NCBI RefSeq assembly: GCF_030122805.1
Contig: NZ_CP126080.1
Location: 1,245,001-1,309,000 of the forward strand
Source of the DNA: Mesobacillus sp. AQ2
Lineage (GTDB): Bacteria > Bacillota > Bacilli > Bacillales > Cytobacillaceae
Direction of reading: 5' to 3'
Length of the DNA stretch: 64,000 nucleotides
Shown here: positions 35,071 to 44,618 of the stretch, in pieces
How the letters are laid out: every line of letters starts with the position of its first letter
How positions within the stretch are numbered: position 1 is the stretch's first letter
The notes under the pieces: model-generated
What the model was told of the DNA's origin: nothing
Seen by the model: only the letters and a program-made list of their open reading frames with translations
The model's database searches: none
Made by a program: the position numbers and the translations under genes

Positions 35071-36867
35071 TTGAAATACGATTTAGTTCTTCTCCATGCA
35101 CCAAGTGTATATGATTTCCGAAAAAATGCATTGCTGGCTGGCCCAATCAGTGATGTTGTTCCGTCATCTCCCGTTTTTGAAATGTATCCTATTGGGCTGA
35201 CAAGTATTGCGGAATATTTGGAACGTCAGGGACTTCGGGTGAAAATCATAAATATAGCAAACCGGATGCTGATGGATGAGAGCTTCGATGTGGAAAAGAA
35301 ACTGAAAAAAATCAAGACACGTGCTTTTGGGATTGATCTGCACTGGCTTCCCCATGCTCATGGCAGCATAGAACTTGCCAAAATTGTAAAAAATCTTCAC
35401 CCGCAAACCCCCATCGTTTTTGGCGGACTATCTGCAACCTATTACCATAAAGAATTAATCGAGTATCCCTTCATAGATTTTGTCATGAGAGGCGATTCTA
35501 CCGAAAAATTGATGCTGCTTTTGATTAAGTATTTGAAGTATGGCACACATCAGCCTGGGGGGATTCCAAACTTGACATGGAAGGATGGCAATACTCCTGT
35601 TTACAATCCTTTAAGCCATGTCCCCGACAGTCTGGATGAATTTGATATACCAGGCTATCGATATACAATCAAGTCTGTGTTCAAGTATAAAAATTTCCTG
35701 GACCCGCTGCCATACAATGGCTGGCTCCAATATCCGAATACAGCAATACTCACAGCAAAAGGTTGTACACAGGGATGCCTGATTTGCGGAGGCTCCAAGC
35801 AATCATATAAGGATAACTGCAACCGTAAAGTGCTTGCCAAACGGTCTCCACAGAAATTAATAGAGGACATTTTGTTCATTCAGCGCTTCAGCAGAGCGCC
35901 GATTTTCATTCTTCATGATATCCGCCAGGCAGGCAAAGAGTATGTTGATGAGTTTTTTGACCGCCTAAGCCAAATCAACCTTAAGAATGAACTGGTTTTT
36001 GAACTGTTCCAGTATGCTAATGAAGAGTTTTTTAGAAAAATCGAGCAGGCAGTGCCCAAGTACAGCATTGAATTAACCCTGGAAACACATGATGAAAAGA
36101 TTCGCCGTTTTAATGGGAAATTCAACTGCACGAATGCGAAAGTAATTGAAACGCTTCAGGCTGCATTGAAGCACAGCTGCAAAAAGATTGATATTTTCTT
36201 CATGGTTGGCATTCCGCATCAGGATTACCAAAGTGCCCTGGATAATGTTAATTTTTGCGAGGAAATCCATAATGCCTGCGGAGGGGATAAACGGTTATCA
36301 TACTTTGTCGCACCGCTTGCGCCGTTCCTCGACCCGGCAAGCCCGGCTTTTGAACAACCGGTGAAATACGGCTATAAAAAGTTCTGCCACACAATCGAAG
36401 ACCATAGAAAAGCAATCACCCAGCCATCCTGGAAATACATGCTCAGCTTTGAAACCGATTATATGACCAGGGATGAAATTGTTCAGTCAACTTATGAATC
36501 TGCCAGAAACCTGAATGCATTCAAGTTGAAGCATGGCCTTGTCGACAAGAAGACGCATGATGAAGTCAATGAGAAAATTGACAGATCACTTGAGTATATT
36601 GAAAAAATCGATCAAATCGTCGCACTGCCTGAAGAAGAAAAAAATCGCCAGCTGGCCCTGCTTAGCAAGGAAATGGAGGAGGTCAACAAATACAGTATAT
36701 GCGGAAAGCATGAACTGAAATGGGAAGTTAAAAAGCATTATGCGGATATATTCTCACTTACTGCGATCGGGATTGAACTATTGGCAGAGGACATTTTAAT
36801 CAATGTCAAGCAGCGGTTCAATGCTTATAATAAACGAGTCGCAGAAGCCTCAAAGACCCGAACATGA
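35071..36867 (+). CDS. B12-binding/radical SAM protein
   Basis: 598 residues from TTG 35071, 6 nt after GAGGTG. Residues 1-140 are a Rossmann-like cobalamin-binding domain (YPIGLTSIAEYLERQG, TPIVFGGLSATYY), although the usual D-x-H-x-x-G lower-ligand motif is not evident. Residues 215-450 are a radical SAM barrel with C-x-x-x-C-x-x-C in AKGCTQGCLICGG. The rest (about 450-598) is helical. It looks like the TIGR04190 group ('B12-binding/radical SAM, Ta0216 type'). Its reaction is unknown; B12-dependent methyl transfer is possible. Monocistronic. Confidence 0.85.
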   Translation: MKYDLVLLHAPSVYDFRKNALLAGPISDVVPSSPVFEMYPIGLTSIAEYLERQGLRVKIINIANRMLMDESFDVEKKLKKIKTRAFGIDLHWLPHAHGSIELAKIVKNLHPQTPIVFGGLSATYYHKELIEYPFIDFVMRGDSTEKLMLLLIKYLKYGTHQPGGIPNLTWKDGNTPVYNPLSHVPDSLDEFDIPGYRYTIKSVFKYKNFLDPLPYNGWLQYPNTAILTAKGCTQGCLICGGSKQSYKDNCNRKVLAKRSPQKLIEDILFIQRFSRAPIFILHDIRQAGKEYVDEFFDRLSQINLKNELVFELFQYANEEFFRKIEQAVPKYSIELTLETHDEKIRRFNGKFNCTNAKVIETLQAALKHSCKKIDIFFMVGIPHQDYQSALDNVNFCEEIHNACGGDKRLSYFVAPLAPFLDPASPAFEQPVKYGYKKFCHTIEDHRKAITQPSWKYMLSFETDYMTRDEIVQSTYESARNLNAFKLKHGLVDKKTHDEVNEKIDRSLEYIEKIDQIVALPEEEKNRQLALLSKEMEEVNKYSICGKHELKWEVKKHYADIFSLTAIGIELLAEDILINVKQRFNAYNKRVAEASKTRT

Positions 36868-36875
36868 ACCATGAC

Positions 36876-36910
36876 AAAAGGCTGCCAGGATATCCTGACA
36901 GCCTTTTTTG
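36876..36910 (+). terminator. Terminator after the radical SAM gene
   Basis: AAGGCTG-CAGG / CCTG-CAGCCTT with TTTTTT. Confidence 0.9.
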
Positions 36911-37032
36911 TCTGCTGCAAAAAGGGAACGTGTGTACAGGACAATTATAATAAATGTTTAAAGTAGCCAAAAATGTGAAAAATGTAAAAGAAATATCAAC
37001 ACAAGTGATAATCGGATGGAGGAATGTCATCA

Positions 37033-37980
37033 ATGATAGAATTTTTGAAAAGAGGTAACAAGTCTTCCGGGATTGCTGCTCTCGGGAATACATTCCTTGC
37101 AATAATCAAGGGTGTTGCGGCTGCTATTAGCGGAAGTGGCACAATGCTGGCGACAACTCTTCATTCGGTTGCGGATGCATTGAACCAATTTTTCGTTTTC
37201 ATTGGCAGTTCCATTTCTGAAAAAGAAGCAACCAAACGGTTCCCAACCGGTTTTGGCAGGGTTGTGAATCTATTTGTACTCATTGCAGTTATCATCATTT
37301 CGATTATGGCATACGAAACAGTCATCAAAGGATGGGAACTCATCAAGCATCCAAAAGCTTCATCAAATATGTGGCTGAATATCGTGATTATGCTAGTGGC
37401 GGTCCTTGTTGATGGAAGTATACTGGTAAAAGCGATGAAGGAAATTGCCCATGAAACTAGAAGTCAAGCAAGTGGGTTTGGCATCGTGCCGAATGCTTTT
37501 AAGAATGTCAGTTTCGCTGCACCGCCGACAAGGCTTGTTTTCTATGAAGATTTAATTGCAACATTCGGAGCACTTTTAGCATTGGCTTCTATTGTACTGG
37601 CACAAGTAACCGGTTTTTATTTGCTCGATGGTATCGGAACCTTGCTGATTGGAATCCTGCTGATCGGGATTGCTTTGAAGATTGGTTATGAGAATACAAT
37701 AGGCCTGATTGGTGTCGCAGCACCAAAGGTTGTTGAGGACCGGATTGCCCAGCTGATCCTGTCCGATCCAGATGTGGTCGACATCAATACACTAAGGATC
37801 GTCCAGGAGGGCAGACAGTATCACGTCGAAAGCTATCTTGAACTTCGTAAGGGACTGACACTGGCAGATGCGGATGATATCAAGTTCAGGGTCAGGGATA
37901 AGGTACTGACTGACCCTGACGTAGACGATGTAGTCATGGGAATCATCGAAGCTGATGATGTGCAGACGTGGAAAGTGTAA
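37033..37980 (+). CDS. Cation diffusion facilitator, second copy
   Basis: 315 residues. CDF transporter of another branch than czcD: the N-terminus is not His-rich. Helix 2 has TTLHSVADALNQFFVF (H-x-x-x-D), helix 5 has YEDLIATFGALLALAS, and the C-terminal domain ends VDDVVMGIIEADD. The substrate may be manganese, iron or zinc; it cannot be set from sequence. The ATG at 37033 (GGAGG 10 nt upstream) is preferred over ATG 37024, which is too close. Confidence 0.88.
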   Translation: MIEFLKRGNKSSGIAALGNTFLAIIKGVAAAISGSGTMLATTLHSVADALNQFFVFIGSSISEKEATKRFPTGFGRVVNLFVLIAVIIISIMAYETVIKGWELIKHPKASSNMWLNIVIMLVAVLVDGSILVKAMKEIAHETRSQASGFGIVPNAFKNVSFAAPPTRLVFYEDLIATFGALLALASIVLAQVTGFYLLDGIGTLLIGILLIGIALKIGYENTIGLIGVAAPKVVEDRIAQLILSDPDVVDINTLRIVQEGRQYHVESYLELRKGLTLADADDIKFRVRDKVLTDPDVDDVVMGIIEADDVQTWKV

Positions 37981-37987
37981 ATAACAA

Positions 37988-38024
37988 TGCAAAAACCCGG
38001 ACAGGAAAATATGTCCGGGTTTTG
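37988..38024. terminator. Bidirectional terminator between CDF and CNNM genes
   Basis: AAAACCCGGACA / TGTCCGGGTTTT around GGAAAATA; A-rich and T-rich flanks allow use on both strands. Confidence 0.92.
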
Positions 38025-38025
38025 C

Positions 38026-39375
38026 TTATGAAACGACTTCAGTTTTATTCATAAAAAAACTTTCTGATGGCTTTTCTTGCTCAGGTTGTTTTGTTACCTC
38101 GATATATTTGATATGGTGTTCTTCCATCTCGATGATTTTGAAATGGTAAGTACCGAAGCTGACAACGTCACCCTGTTTTACTTCGTAATTTTCGGTAAGC
38201 ATCCAGCCCCCAATGGTATCGACGTCTTCATCGTTGATATCAAGTGAAAGAAGGTCATTTACCTCACTTACAAGTAATTTAGCATCAATGATATAGTGGC
38301 TTTCTTTGATTTTACGAATCATTGGCACTTCATCCATGTCGAACTCGTCACGAATTTCACCAACAATTTCTTCAAGGATATCTTCTACTGTCACCAGACC
38401 TGACGTGCCTCCGTATTCATCCATCAAAATCGCCATGTGTATGCGTTCTTTTTGCATCTTGACCAGCAAGTCATGAATCGGAATGCTGTCGATAACCCGG
38501 ATAATGGGGCGAATATAGGAATCTATCGCTTTTTTGCCGCGGTCCTGATCGTGAATCAAATCAGTCATGACCTCCTTGATGTTGACGAGGCCGACAATAT
38601 GGTCCTTGTCACCATCAATGACAGGATATCGGGTAAATTTTTCTTCTTTTACAATCTGGAGGAAAGTCTCCAGCGTATCTTCCAATGACAGGGATATGAT
38701 TTCCGTACGGGGCACCATGATTTCCTTGGCGATCCTGTTGTCGAATTCGAAGATTTTATTTACATACTTAAACTCTGACTGGTTGATTTCACCACTTTTA
38801 AAGCTTTCAGAAAGAATAATGCGCAGTTCTTCTTCAGAATGAGCCAAATCATTTTCGGAGGCAGGCTTAAGTCCGACAAGCCCAACAGCAAGTCGGGCAG
38901 ATCCGTTTAACAGCCAGATAAACGGATACATAATCTTGTAAAACAGGATCAACGGACCTGCGGTATTCAACGACACCCACTCTGCTTTTTGAATCGCTAA
39001 TGTCTTTGGAGCCAATTCTCCGACTACGACGTGAAGGAATGTGATGGTCGCAAAGGCTATCCCGACAGACAAGATATGGCCCAAAGATTCAGAGACCTCG
39101 AGTCTGATGAATAACGGTTTCAGCAATTCGGCAATTGCCGGTTCTCCAAGCCAGCCGATAGCAAGGGCGGTAATCGTGATTCCCAACTGGCAGGCTGAAA
39201 GATACTCATCCAGATTGGTAATTACTCTTTTTGCCAGTATAGCCTTTTTGCTGCCTTCTTCTATTAATTGATCGATTCTGGAACTTCGCACTTTAACAAT
39301 TGCAAATTCTGAAACAACAAAAAATGCCGTTAAAGCAATTAAAATGGCTATCCAAACCAAGTTAAATATGTCCAA
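38026..39375 (-). CDS. CNNM/CorC-type transporter (DUF21-CBS-CorC_HlyC)
   Basis: 449 residues. The N-terminal DUF21/CNNM domain has three helices and the Pro-Gly segment [20 protein letters not shown]. Two CBS domains (about 205-335) hold [19 protein letters not shown] and the nucleotide-binding [20 protein letters not shown]. The C-terminal CorC_HlyC domain is about 350-435. CNNM proteins move Mg2+ (usually export) and are regulated by Mg-ATP at the CBS pair. The old name 'hemolysin' is misleading. It starts at TTG 39375 behind AAGGGA and is preceded by a structured leader of about 240 nt. Confidence 0.9.
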   Translation of the reverse strand: MDIFNLVWIAILIALTAFFVVSEFAIVKVRSSRIDQLIEEGSKKAILAKRVITNLDEYLSACQLGITITALAIGWLGEPAIAELLKPLFIRLEVSESLGHILSVGIAFATITFLHVVVGELAPKTLAIQKAEWVSLNTAGPLILFYKIMYPFIWLLNGSARLAVGLVGLKPASENDLAHSEEELRIILSESFKSGEINQSEFKYVNKIFEFDNRIAKEIMVPRTEIISLSLEDTLETFLQIVKEEKFTRYPVIDGDKDHIVGLVNIKEVMTDLIHDQDRGKKAIDSYIRPIIRVIDSIPIHDLLVKMQKERIHMAILMDEYGGTSGLVTVEDILEEIVGEIRDEFDMDEVPMIRKIKESHYIIDAKLLVSEVNDLLSLDINDEDVDTIGGWMLTENYEVKQGDVVSFGTYHFKIIEMEEHHIKYIEVTKQPEQEKPSESFFMNKTEVVS

Positions 39376-39626
39376 ATAAGTTCCCTTAGCCTGCAGAATT
39401 GCAGGTAAGGAGTCACCTCCCAGTAAACTGAAAATTAAGCTTAAATCAAGCTTCCATTTATTAATTTAATTTTCCAAGAAACTGCAACGGCCCATTTCCG
39501 TGCGGCTGGATCAGCCAGGGCCTACCTCCTGTTAAGCTGTTCCGCCCGCTCAGCAGCTGTTACATTCTTGATACGATAGTTTGCCCCATCATACCACCTC
39601 TGCTTTACCATTTAAATTTAATTATA
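39376..39626 (-). promoter_or_regulatory. Structured leader RNA of the CNNM gene with its promoter
   Basis: On the minus strand an extended -10 box (TGGTATAAT; TATAAT at 39626-39621) predicts a start near 39613 and a leader of about 238 nt. It folds by eye into a three-way junction: P1 CAAGAATGTAAC (39570-39559) with GTTGCA..TTCTTG (39488-39475), P2 AGCTG/CAGCT (39558-39535), and P3 GGCCC/GGGCC with an inner GGCT/AGCC (39522-39489). J2/3 contains AGGAGG. Further hairpins (GAAAATTAA/TTAATTTTC, GGAG/CTCC) lie between P1 and the start codon. It does not match the M-box, Mn or TPP consensus I know. Confidence 0.6.
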
Positions 39627-39866
39627 CCATATCCAGAATAATTCCGGGGAACATTAATGTTGTTGATAACAATGTATGAAAGTGATACATAAAGTATGAA
39701 GTTTATGTTTAATTATATGAGAAAATTCTGATTATAACAATTTAATCGATTTTCAGATTGAAGAAAAATTTCCCAATGTAAAAATTTTACTTTTAATAAT
39801 ATATTATGCAATTTAGGTTTGAAACTATTTTAAATATTCAGTAAGATTAATGAAAGGAGGGTGGAC

Positions 39867-40934
39867 ATGAGTAATCTTTTATCCAATCTGGAAAGCAAGC
39901 TGCAAAAGCAAGAGAAAACAAATGATCAAATCTGGGTGGAACCTTCCACAGATTTTATTTGTAAAAGAACGCCAGACGGCCTCATTAAGTATGTGACACC
40001 ATCCGTTCAATCCATGCTAGGTTATGCCCCGGGTGAAATAATCGGAAGATTGTACACCTTATTCGTCCATGGTGAAGATTATAAAAGAATTGCCAAAATC
40101 GCTATGCCTGAAGGGGAAGAGGTGTGCAGCCTGACATACCGGTTAAAGAGAAAAGATGGGGTATACATCTGGGTCAGTTCACAGATTTCTGTCACACGTG
40201 ACCCAAAAACGAATGAGCCTTTTGAGTTGATTTCTGTAACCAGTGATGTTTCCTCGAAAATAAAAGCGGAGCATTTCATCCTGGAATACGAGAAATTGAA
40301 TGTTGTAGGCCAGCTTGCAGCAGGGATTGCCCATGAAATTAAAAACCCTTTGACAAGCCTTAAGGGTTTCATCCAGCTTATGAAAGCGGGAAGGGAACTG
40401 AATCAAGGCTATTTAGCTATCATGGAAGAGGAAATCAAACGCATTGAAGCGGTCTCTAAAGAACTGATGCTGATGGCGAAACCGCACAAGTCCGATTTTA
40501 AAACTTTCAACATGAATGATGTGGTTGATCATGCGATCACCCTTTTGATGGCTGAAGCAGCGAAGAAGTGCGTCGAAATTACCAGGAAATCAACACTTGA
40601 GAATGGAATGTTTCTTTGTGACGGAAACAAAATCAAGCAAGTGCTGATCAATTTGCTTATGAACGCGATTGATGCGATGGAGCAGCCGGGCAAGGTGACC
40701 GTGGGGATTTCGAAATCAGAGGAAGTTTTGACTATTATTGTCGCAGACAATGGTAAAGGGATTGCTCAGGAACATATGGATAAGATTGGCAAACCTTTTT
40801 TTACGACGAAGGAAAACGGTAATGGTCTTGGCCTGATGATATGCCATAAAATTATTGAAGAGCATAATGGCAAGATGAATGTGGAATCGAGTTCACAGGG
40901 GACAACTTTCACAATAAGTCTGCCGATTCAGTGA
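39867..40934 (+). CDS. Soluble PAS sensor histidine kinase (phosphorelay type)
   Basis: 355 residues, no membrane segments. A PAS domain (about 22-135: TPDGLIKYVTPSVQSMLGYA) precedes HisKA with GIAHEIKNPLTSLKGFIQL (His near 157) and an HATPase with NLLMNAIDAM, DNGKGI and GNGLGL. The HisKA sequence belongs to the KinA/KinE group, which phosphorylates Spo0F in B. subtilis. No regulator is adjacent. ATG 39867 lies 7 nt after GGAGG. Confidence 0.87.
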   Translation: MSNLLSNLESKLQKQEKTNDQIWVEPSTDFICKRTPDGLIKYVTPSVQSMLGYAPGEIIGRLYTLFVHGEDYKRIAKIAMPEGEEVCSLTYRLKRKDGVYIWVSSQISVTRDPKTNEPFELISVTSDVSSKIKAEHFILEYEKLNVVGQLAAGIAHEIKNPLTSLKGFIQLMKAGRELNQGYLAIMEEEIKRIEAVSKELMLMAKPHKSDFKTFNMNDVVDHAITLLMAEAAKKCVEITRKSTLENGMFLCDGNKIKQVLINLLMNAIDAMEQPGKVTVGISKSEEVLTIIVADNGKGIAQEHMDKIGKPFFTTKENGNGLGLMICHKIIEEHNGKMNVESSSQGTTFTISLPIQ

Positions 40935-40942
40935 ATTGTTCG

Positions 40943-40982
40943 GCAGCATTAATGAAGATTCTTCCCCCTGCCATTTTTTGCT
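40943..40982 (+). terminator. Weak terminator after the PAS kinase gene
   Basis: GGCAG and CTGCC arms with a long loop followed by ATTTTTTG; the stem is short. Confidence 0.4.
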
Positions 40983-41044
40983 GTTTCAAGCCATTCTTAC
41001 TGGAAACAACCGGTACATATTAAGAGCAAATAACCATAAGATGA

Positions 41045-41605
41045 CTAATAGAATGCAGCTGACCGGCCATTCCACTCCCTAGCCAGAAGTCCATATACAA
41101 TCAAGTCGTGAAAGTTGCCATTCAAGTATTCCCCGTCGCGTATGATTCCTTCCTTGCGAAAACCAAGTTTAACTGGTATAGCCTTGCTTTTTTGATTGTC
41201 CTTACCGCATCTTATTTCAATTCTGTTTAATCCATGTCCGTAAAAGGCATGGTTAATCACTGCATTTACTGCCCTGATTGTGATGCCCCTGCCTTGCCAT
41301 TTTTCACCTAAATAGTAGCCGATGCTTGCCTGTGAGTTGTTCCAGTCAATCGCATGAAGGCTGATACTTCCCGCAAGGACTCCTCTGTATCTAATCCCAA
41401 AGTGAAAGCTGCTCCCTTCTTGGGAACTTTTCTCCCACATTTGAATAACAGAATGAATTTGTCCCGGTGATTGAATTCCATCTACCCAGGGCAGCCATTT
41501 CCTCAGATAACTTCGGTTTGTATCCAAAAGCCAGAACAATTCCCTGGCGTCCTGTGAACCAAACAGATTAACGCTGATCTCAGAATCGGTCTTTAAATAA
41601 AACAT
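41045..41605 (-). CDS. RimL/YdaF-type GNAT acetyltransferase
   Basis: 186 residues from the ATG at 41605 (GGAGG upstream). The acetyl-CoA region is IGYYLGEKWQGRGITIRAVN with Q-G-R-G, followed by NRIEIRCGKDNQKSKAIPVKLGF, the usual N-terminal-acetylating GNAT pattern. RimL-like enzymes acetylate ribosomal proteins or small amines; the target is open. Single gene, transcribed against its neighbours. Confidence 0.88.
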   Translation of the reverse strand: MFYLKTDSEISVNLFGSQDARELFWLLDTNRSYLRKWLPWVDGIQSPGQIHSVIQMWEKSSQEGSSFHFGIRYRGVLAGSISLHAIDWNNSQASIGYYLGEKWQGRGITIRAVNAVINHAFYGHGLNRIEIRCGKDNQKSKAIPVKLGFRKEGIIRDGEYLNGNFHDLIVYGLLAREWNGRSAAFY

Positions 41606-41731
41606 CCTATACCTCCAGTAAGAACCCAAATGGGAATTAATTCTAAATGCCGAAAGGTGGTTTATAGGGAATGAAAGAGGGAAAAAATCTTTACATTCTT
41701 TTTTATACTTTTTTAAACTGGGAGGAAGATT

Positions 41732-43000
41732 ATGAAACTGACGACTAAAATATTGATAGGCCTTGGACTTGGTGCCATGACCGGGCTTATCCTTAACATC
41801 TTTTCACCTGAATTGTTCACTATTTTAGATAAATTCTTATTTACGCCACTAGGGAAGATATTTATCAATTTAATTAGTATGCTTGTCGTGCCCATTGTCC
41901 TGTTTTCAATCATTCTTGGTACCGCAGGACTGGGTGATCCGAAGAAACTCGGCAGGATTGGTTTTAAGACTGTAAGCTTCTTTTTAGCTACAACAGCAAT
42001 TGCAATTATAATAGGCCTTGCTCTTTCCTACCTTATCAAGCCAGGTTTGATGGGCCAGTTTGATACTGCTGGAGCTGAATTCAAAGCTGAAAAAGCACCG
42101 CCAGTAAGTGAAACCTTTTTAAATCTTATTCCGGCGAACCCATTTGAAGCACTGACAACAGGAAATATGCTTCAGGTAATTGTTTTTGCGATTTTCATCG
42201 GTATAGCATTGACTGCCTTGGGTAATAAGACCAAAGGAATTTTGAACCTATTCGAACAGGGCAATGACATTATGATGTATTTAGTAGGACTTGTAATGAA
42301 GTTTGCTCCATACGGAACATTTGGTTTGATTGCAACTGCTATCGGCAGCCAGGGACTTGACGCTATCAAGGCTATGGGTGTATACATGCTCGTTGTAGTT
42401 CTTGCTTTAGTAATCCATGCTGTGATGACTTATGGATCAAGTGTATACTTCCTGGGGAAAATGAATCCTTTCAAGTTCTTCAAAGGATTCTCTCCGGCTA
42501 TGGGGGTTGCGTTCAGTACATCAAGCAGCAACGCAACGCTTCCTGTATCAATGGAAACTGCCCAGAAGAATCTTCGCGTTCCTGAATCTGTTTCAAGCTT
42601 TGTCCAGCCGCTTGGCGCTACGATCAATATGGACGGAACTGCAATCATGCAGGGTGTAGCGACTGTCTTTATTGCCCAGGTTTATGGAGTAGACCTTTCA
42701 ATGACTGAGCTGTTGACAGTCGTTTTAACGGCTGTACTTGCAAGTATTGGAACAGCAGGTGTGCCGGGCGTAGGCTTGATCATGCTGGCAATGGTTCTCC
42801 AGTCTGTCGGCCTGCCTGTTGAAGGCATCGGGTTGATCCTGGGAATTGACCGTCTTCTTGATATGGCGCGAACAGCTGTGAATATCACAGGAGATGCAGC
42901 ATGTGCAGTCATTGTTGCTGAAACGGAGAAAAAACATGTTGTTCAAAAAGAGAAAAGAAGAATCACAAGTACAGAGGACAATCGTACACTTGAATATTAA
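41732..43000 (+). CDS. Dicarboxylate/amino acid:cation symporter (glutamate/aspartate type)
   Basis: 422 residues. Typical DAACS architecture with eight membrane helices and two hairpins. Key motifs: the serine-rich HP1 tip FSTSSSNATLPVSM, the Na+-binding NMDGTAIMQG in helix 7, and helix 8 with IDRLLDMARTAVNITGDA, where Arg in this motif selects acidic amino acids or dicarboxylates. Close to GltT/GltP. GGGAGG precedes the ATG. A MITE copy lies between its stop codon and its terminator. Confidence 0.9.
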   Translation: MKLTTKILIGLGLGAMTGLILNIFSPELFTILDKFLFTPLGKIFINLISMLVVPIVLFSIILGTAGLGDPKKLGRIGFKTVSFFLATTAIAIIIGLALSYLIKPGLMGQFDTAGAEFKAEKAPPVSETFLNLIPANPFEALTTGNMLQVIVFAIFIGIALTALGNKTKGILNLFEQGNDIMMYLVGLVMKFAPYGTFGLIATAIGSQGLDAIKAMGVYMLVVVLALVIHAVMTYGSSVYFLGKMNPFKFFKGFSPAMGVAFSTSSSNATLPVSMETAQKNLRVPESVSSFVQPLGATINMDGTAIMQGVATVFIAQVYGVDLSMTELLTVVLTAVLASIGTAGVPGVGLIMLAMVLQSVGLPVEGIGLILGIDRLLDMARTAVNITGDAACAVIVAETEKKHVVQKEKRRITSTEDNRTLEY

Positions 43001-43011
43001 GAATAAATAAA

Positions 43012-43194
43012 GGCTGTTTTCGTAAAGATTGTTGTTAAAATCTTAAAGCCGATTTTAACGTGCTATAAGCAATTTTGCAGTTCGTTTTTAAGTGTGCAAG
43101 CTCTTTTCTCATAATAAGCTTGAATTTTATAAAGAAAACTAGGTCATTCAATCCAATTTAGTAGTCAATAGCAACAAAGTTTGAGAAAAGAGCC
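43012..43194 (-). mobile_element. 183-bp MITE-like element, copy B
   Basis: Inverted copy of the element at 33735-33917, same length. Read on the plus strand it starts GGCTGTTTTC and ends GAAAAGAGCC, with an imperfect terminal inverted repeat (GGCTsTTTTC and shared TTGTTG). A perfect 8-bp direct repeat TAAATAAA flanks it (43004-43011 and 43195-43202). It has no transposase. The AT-rich 8-bp duplications and GGCT ends would fit mobilisation by an ISL3-like element, which is a guess. Confidence 0.92.
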
Positions 43195-43199
43195 TAAAT

Positions 43200-43236
43200 A
43201 AAAGACCCTGCCGGCACCGGCAAGGGTCTTTTTGTG
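43200..43236. terminator. Terminator between the symporter and the kinase
   Basis: AGACCCT-GCCGG / CCGGC-AGGGTCT with TTTTT on the plus strand; likely to serve both converging genes. The MITE separates it from the symporter stop codon. Confidence 0.88.
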
Positions 43237-43239
43237 ATG

Positions 43240-44370
43240 TTAGTTCTCCATCCTTATTAATGGCAAAAGCATGATGAATGAAGTTTTATCTGGCTCTGAT
43301 GAGCATGCAAGTATGCCTTTGTGCTTCTCGATTATTTCCCGGCAGACAAATAACCCTAGGCCGGTTCCGAGCGTTTTTGTTGTGACGAATGGCTCGAAAA
43401 TCGTCTTCAGCAACTGGTCGGGAATGACCGGTCCATTATTGGAAATCTCGATTTTTATATGTGTATCATTCACGAAGTATCCCTTGATTTCAATTTTAGG
43501 GTCAGCACGATACTGGCTCAACACATCAATTGCATTAAAGATGATATTGATCAAGACCTGTCTGATTTCATCGGAATATCCATACAATTCCATGTCATCT
43601 GCTACTTCCTTGGCAATCCGTACATTGGTGTCGAGGATGCTGGGATAAAGGAAATTTAAAACCTCATCAATCATTCTGTTTAATGAGAAAAGTTTTTTTT
43701 CCTTTCCAATTAGTTCTTTTTTAGAAAGAAGCAGAAATTGAGAGATCCGGAAATTGAGTTGTTCAAGCTCCCCGGAAATGATATCAAGATACTTCATATC
43801 CTCGTGTTCGGATCTCAACAGCTGGATAAATCCCTGGATAGAAGTCAGCGGATTGCGGAATTCATGGATAAAACTTGACGTCATCTGGCCGAGCAATGTC
43901 AGCCGGTCCTTATGGGTGGAGTCGATGAATTGGTTTTTTTCCTCAATGATTTTGTTTTTCTGTTCATTGTAGTAAGATACTGCGTAATACAGGAAGGTAT
44001 CAAAACAGTAATTGATTCGGTTGATGGACTCCTGCATATCTTCCCATTCCATATTCATTTTGTGCAGGTGCTTGTAAAGTACAGATCGTCCTGAATTGAC
44101 ATTGTAGACAAAATCCCCAATATTGATGTCTGCGCGAACTCGTTCTTCTCCTACCATAAAGGCAAGTTTTTGGAGGTGGTCCTCCAGTTCTTCATTTGTC
44201 TTGGAAAAAACAGAGAGAATGATTTCATACATTTTCTCAGCGTTCTTGGTTATTTTTTCTTTATATGGATCATCTTCCGAGACGATGATTTTTACAGCCC
44301 AGTCGGCAATGAGTTGTTCCCTTTCACTAGTCAGGAAGCTAAGCAAACGGTTATCCGTGATTGGCAGCAT
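43240..44370 (-). CDS. Soluble HisK_N-type sensor histidine kinase
   Basis: 376 residues, no membrane helix. Residues 1-135 are an all-helical sensor region (LLSFLTSEREQLIADWAVKI ... SGRSVLYKHLHKMNMEW) resembling the HisK_N domain of B. anthracis/B. cereus sporulation kinases. HisKA has SSFIHEFRNPLTSIQGFIQL (His near 168), and the HATPase has NIIFNAIDVL and GTGLGL. It is the third phosphorelay-type orphan kinase in the window. No response regulator is nearby. A GGGGGA site precedes the ATG. Confidence 0.85.
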   Translation of the reverse strand: MLPITDNRLLSFLTSEREQLIADWAVKIIVSEDDPYKEKITKNAEKMYEIILSVFSKTNEELEDHLQKLAFMVGEERVRADINIGDFVYNVNSGRSVLYKHLHKMNMEWEDMQESINRINYCFDTFLYYAVSYYNEQKNKIIEEKNQFIDSTHKDRLTLLGQMTSSFIHEFRNPLTSIQGFIQLLRSEHEDMKYLDIISGELEQLNFRISQFLLLSKKELIGKEKKLFSLNRMIDEVLNFLYPSILDTNVRIAKEVADDMELYGYSDEIRQVLINIIFNAIDVLSQYRADPKIEIKGYFVNDTHIKIEISNNGPVIPDQLLKTIFEPFVTTKTLGTGLGLFVCREIIEKHKGILACSSEPDKTSFIMLLPLIRMEN

Positions 44371-44566
44371 TTTATTAAGTCCCCCAGTTTTTCTTTTCGA
44401 TATTAAAGATTCGAGGTGCAGCTCGAAATCCCTTTGTCGAAAATTGAGAACATCCGCTGAATAGCGTCGAATCGATAAAAACGTGACAAAAGACCGATAT
44501 TTTTAGCAACTTGAGGTGAGATTTGTCTTTTTTGATTCGACAAGGATTGGAAAAATAATATTTAAC

Positions 44567-44595
44567 TTGTGATAAGAAAGAAGAAGTAGTATATT
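44567..44595 (+). promoter_or_regulatory. Promoter of the TPP riboswitch/thiT transcript
   Basis: TTGTGA (44567-44572), 17 bp and TATATT (44590-44595) form a plausible sigma-A promoter, ending about 25 bp before the aptamer. Confidence 0.65.
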
Positions 44596-44618
44596 CATAG
44601 TGTAGAAACTAAATAATA

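Noticed and set aside
39376..39626. M-box magnesium riboswitch
   Set aside because: The conserved M-box core segments are not seen; only the gene context (Mg transporter) fits.
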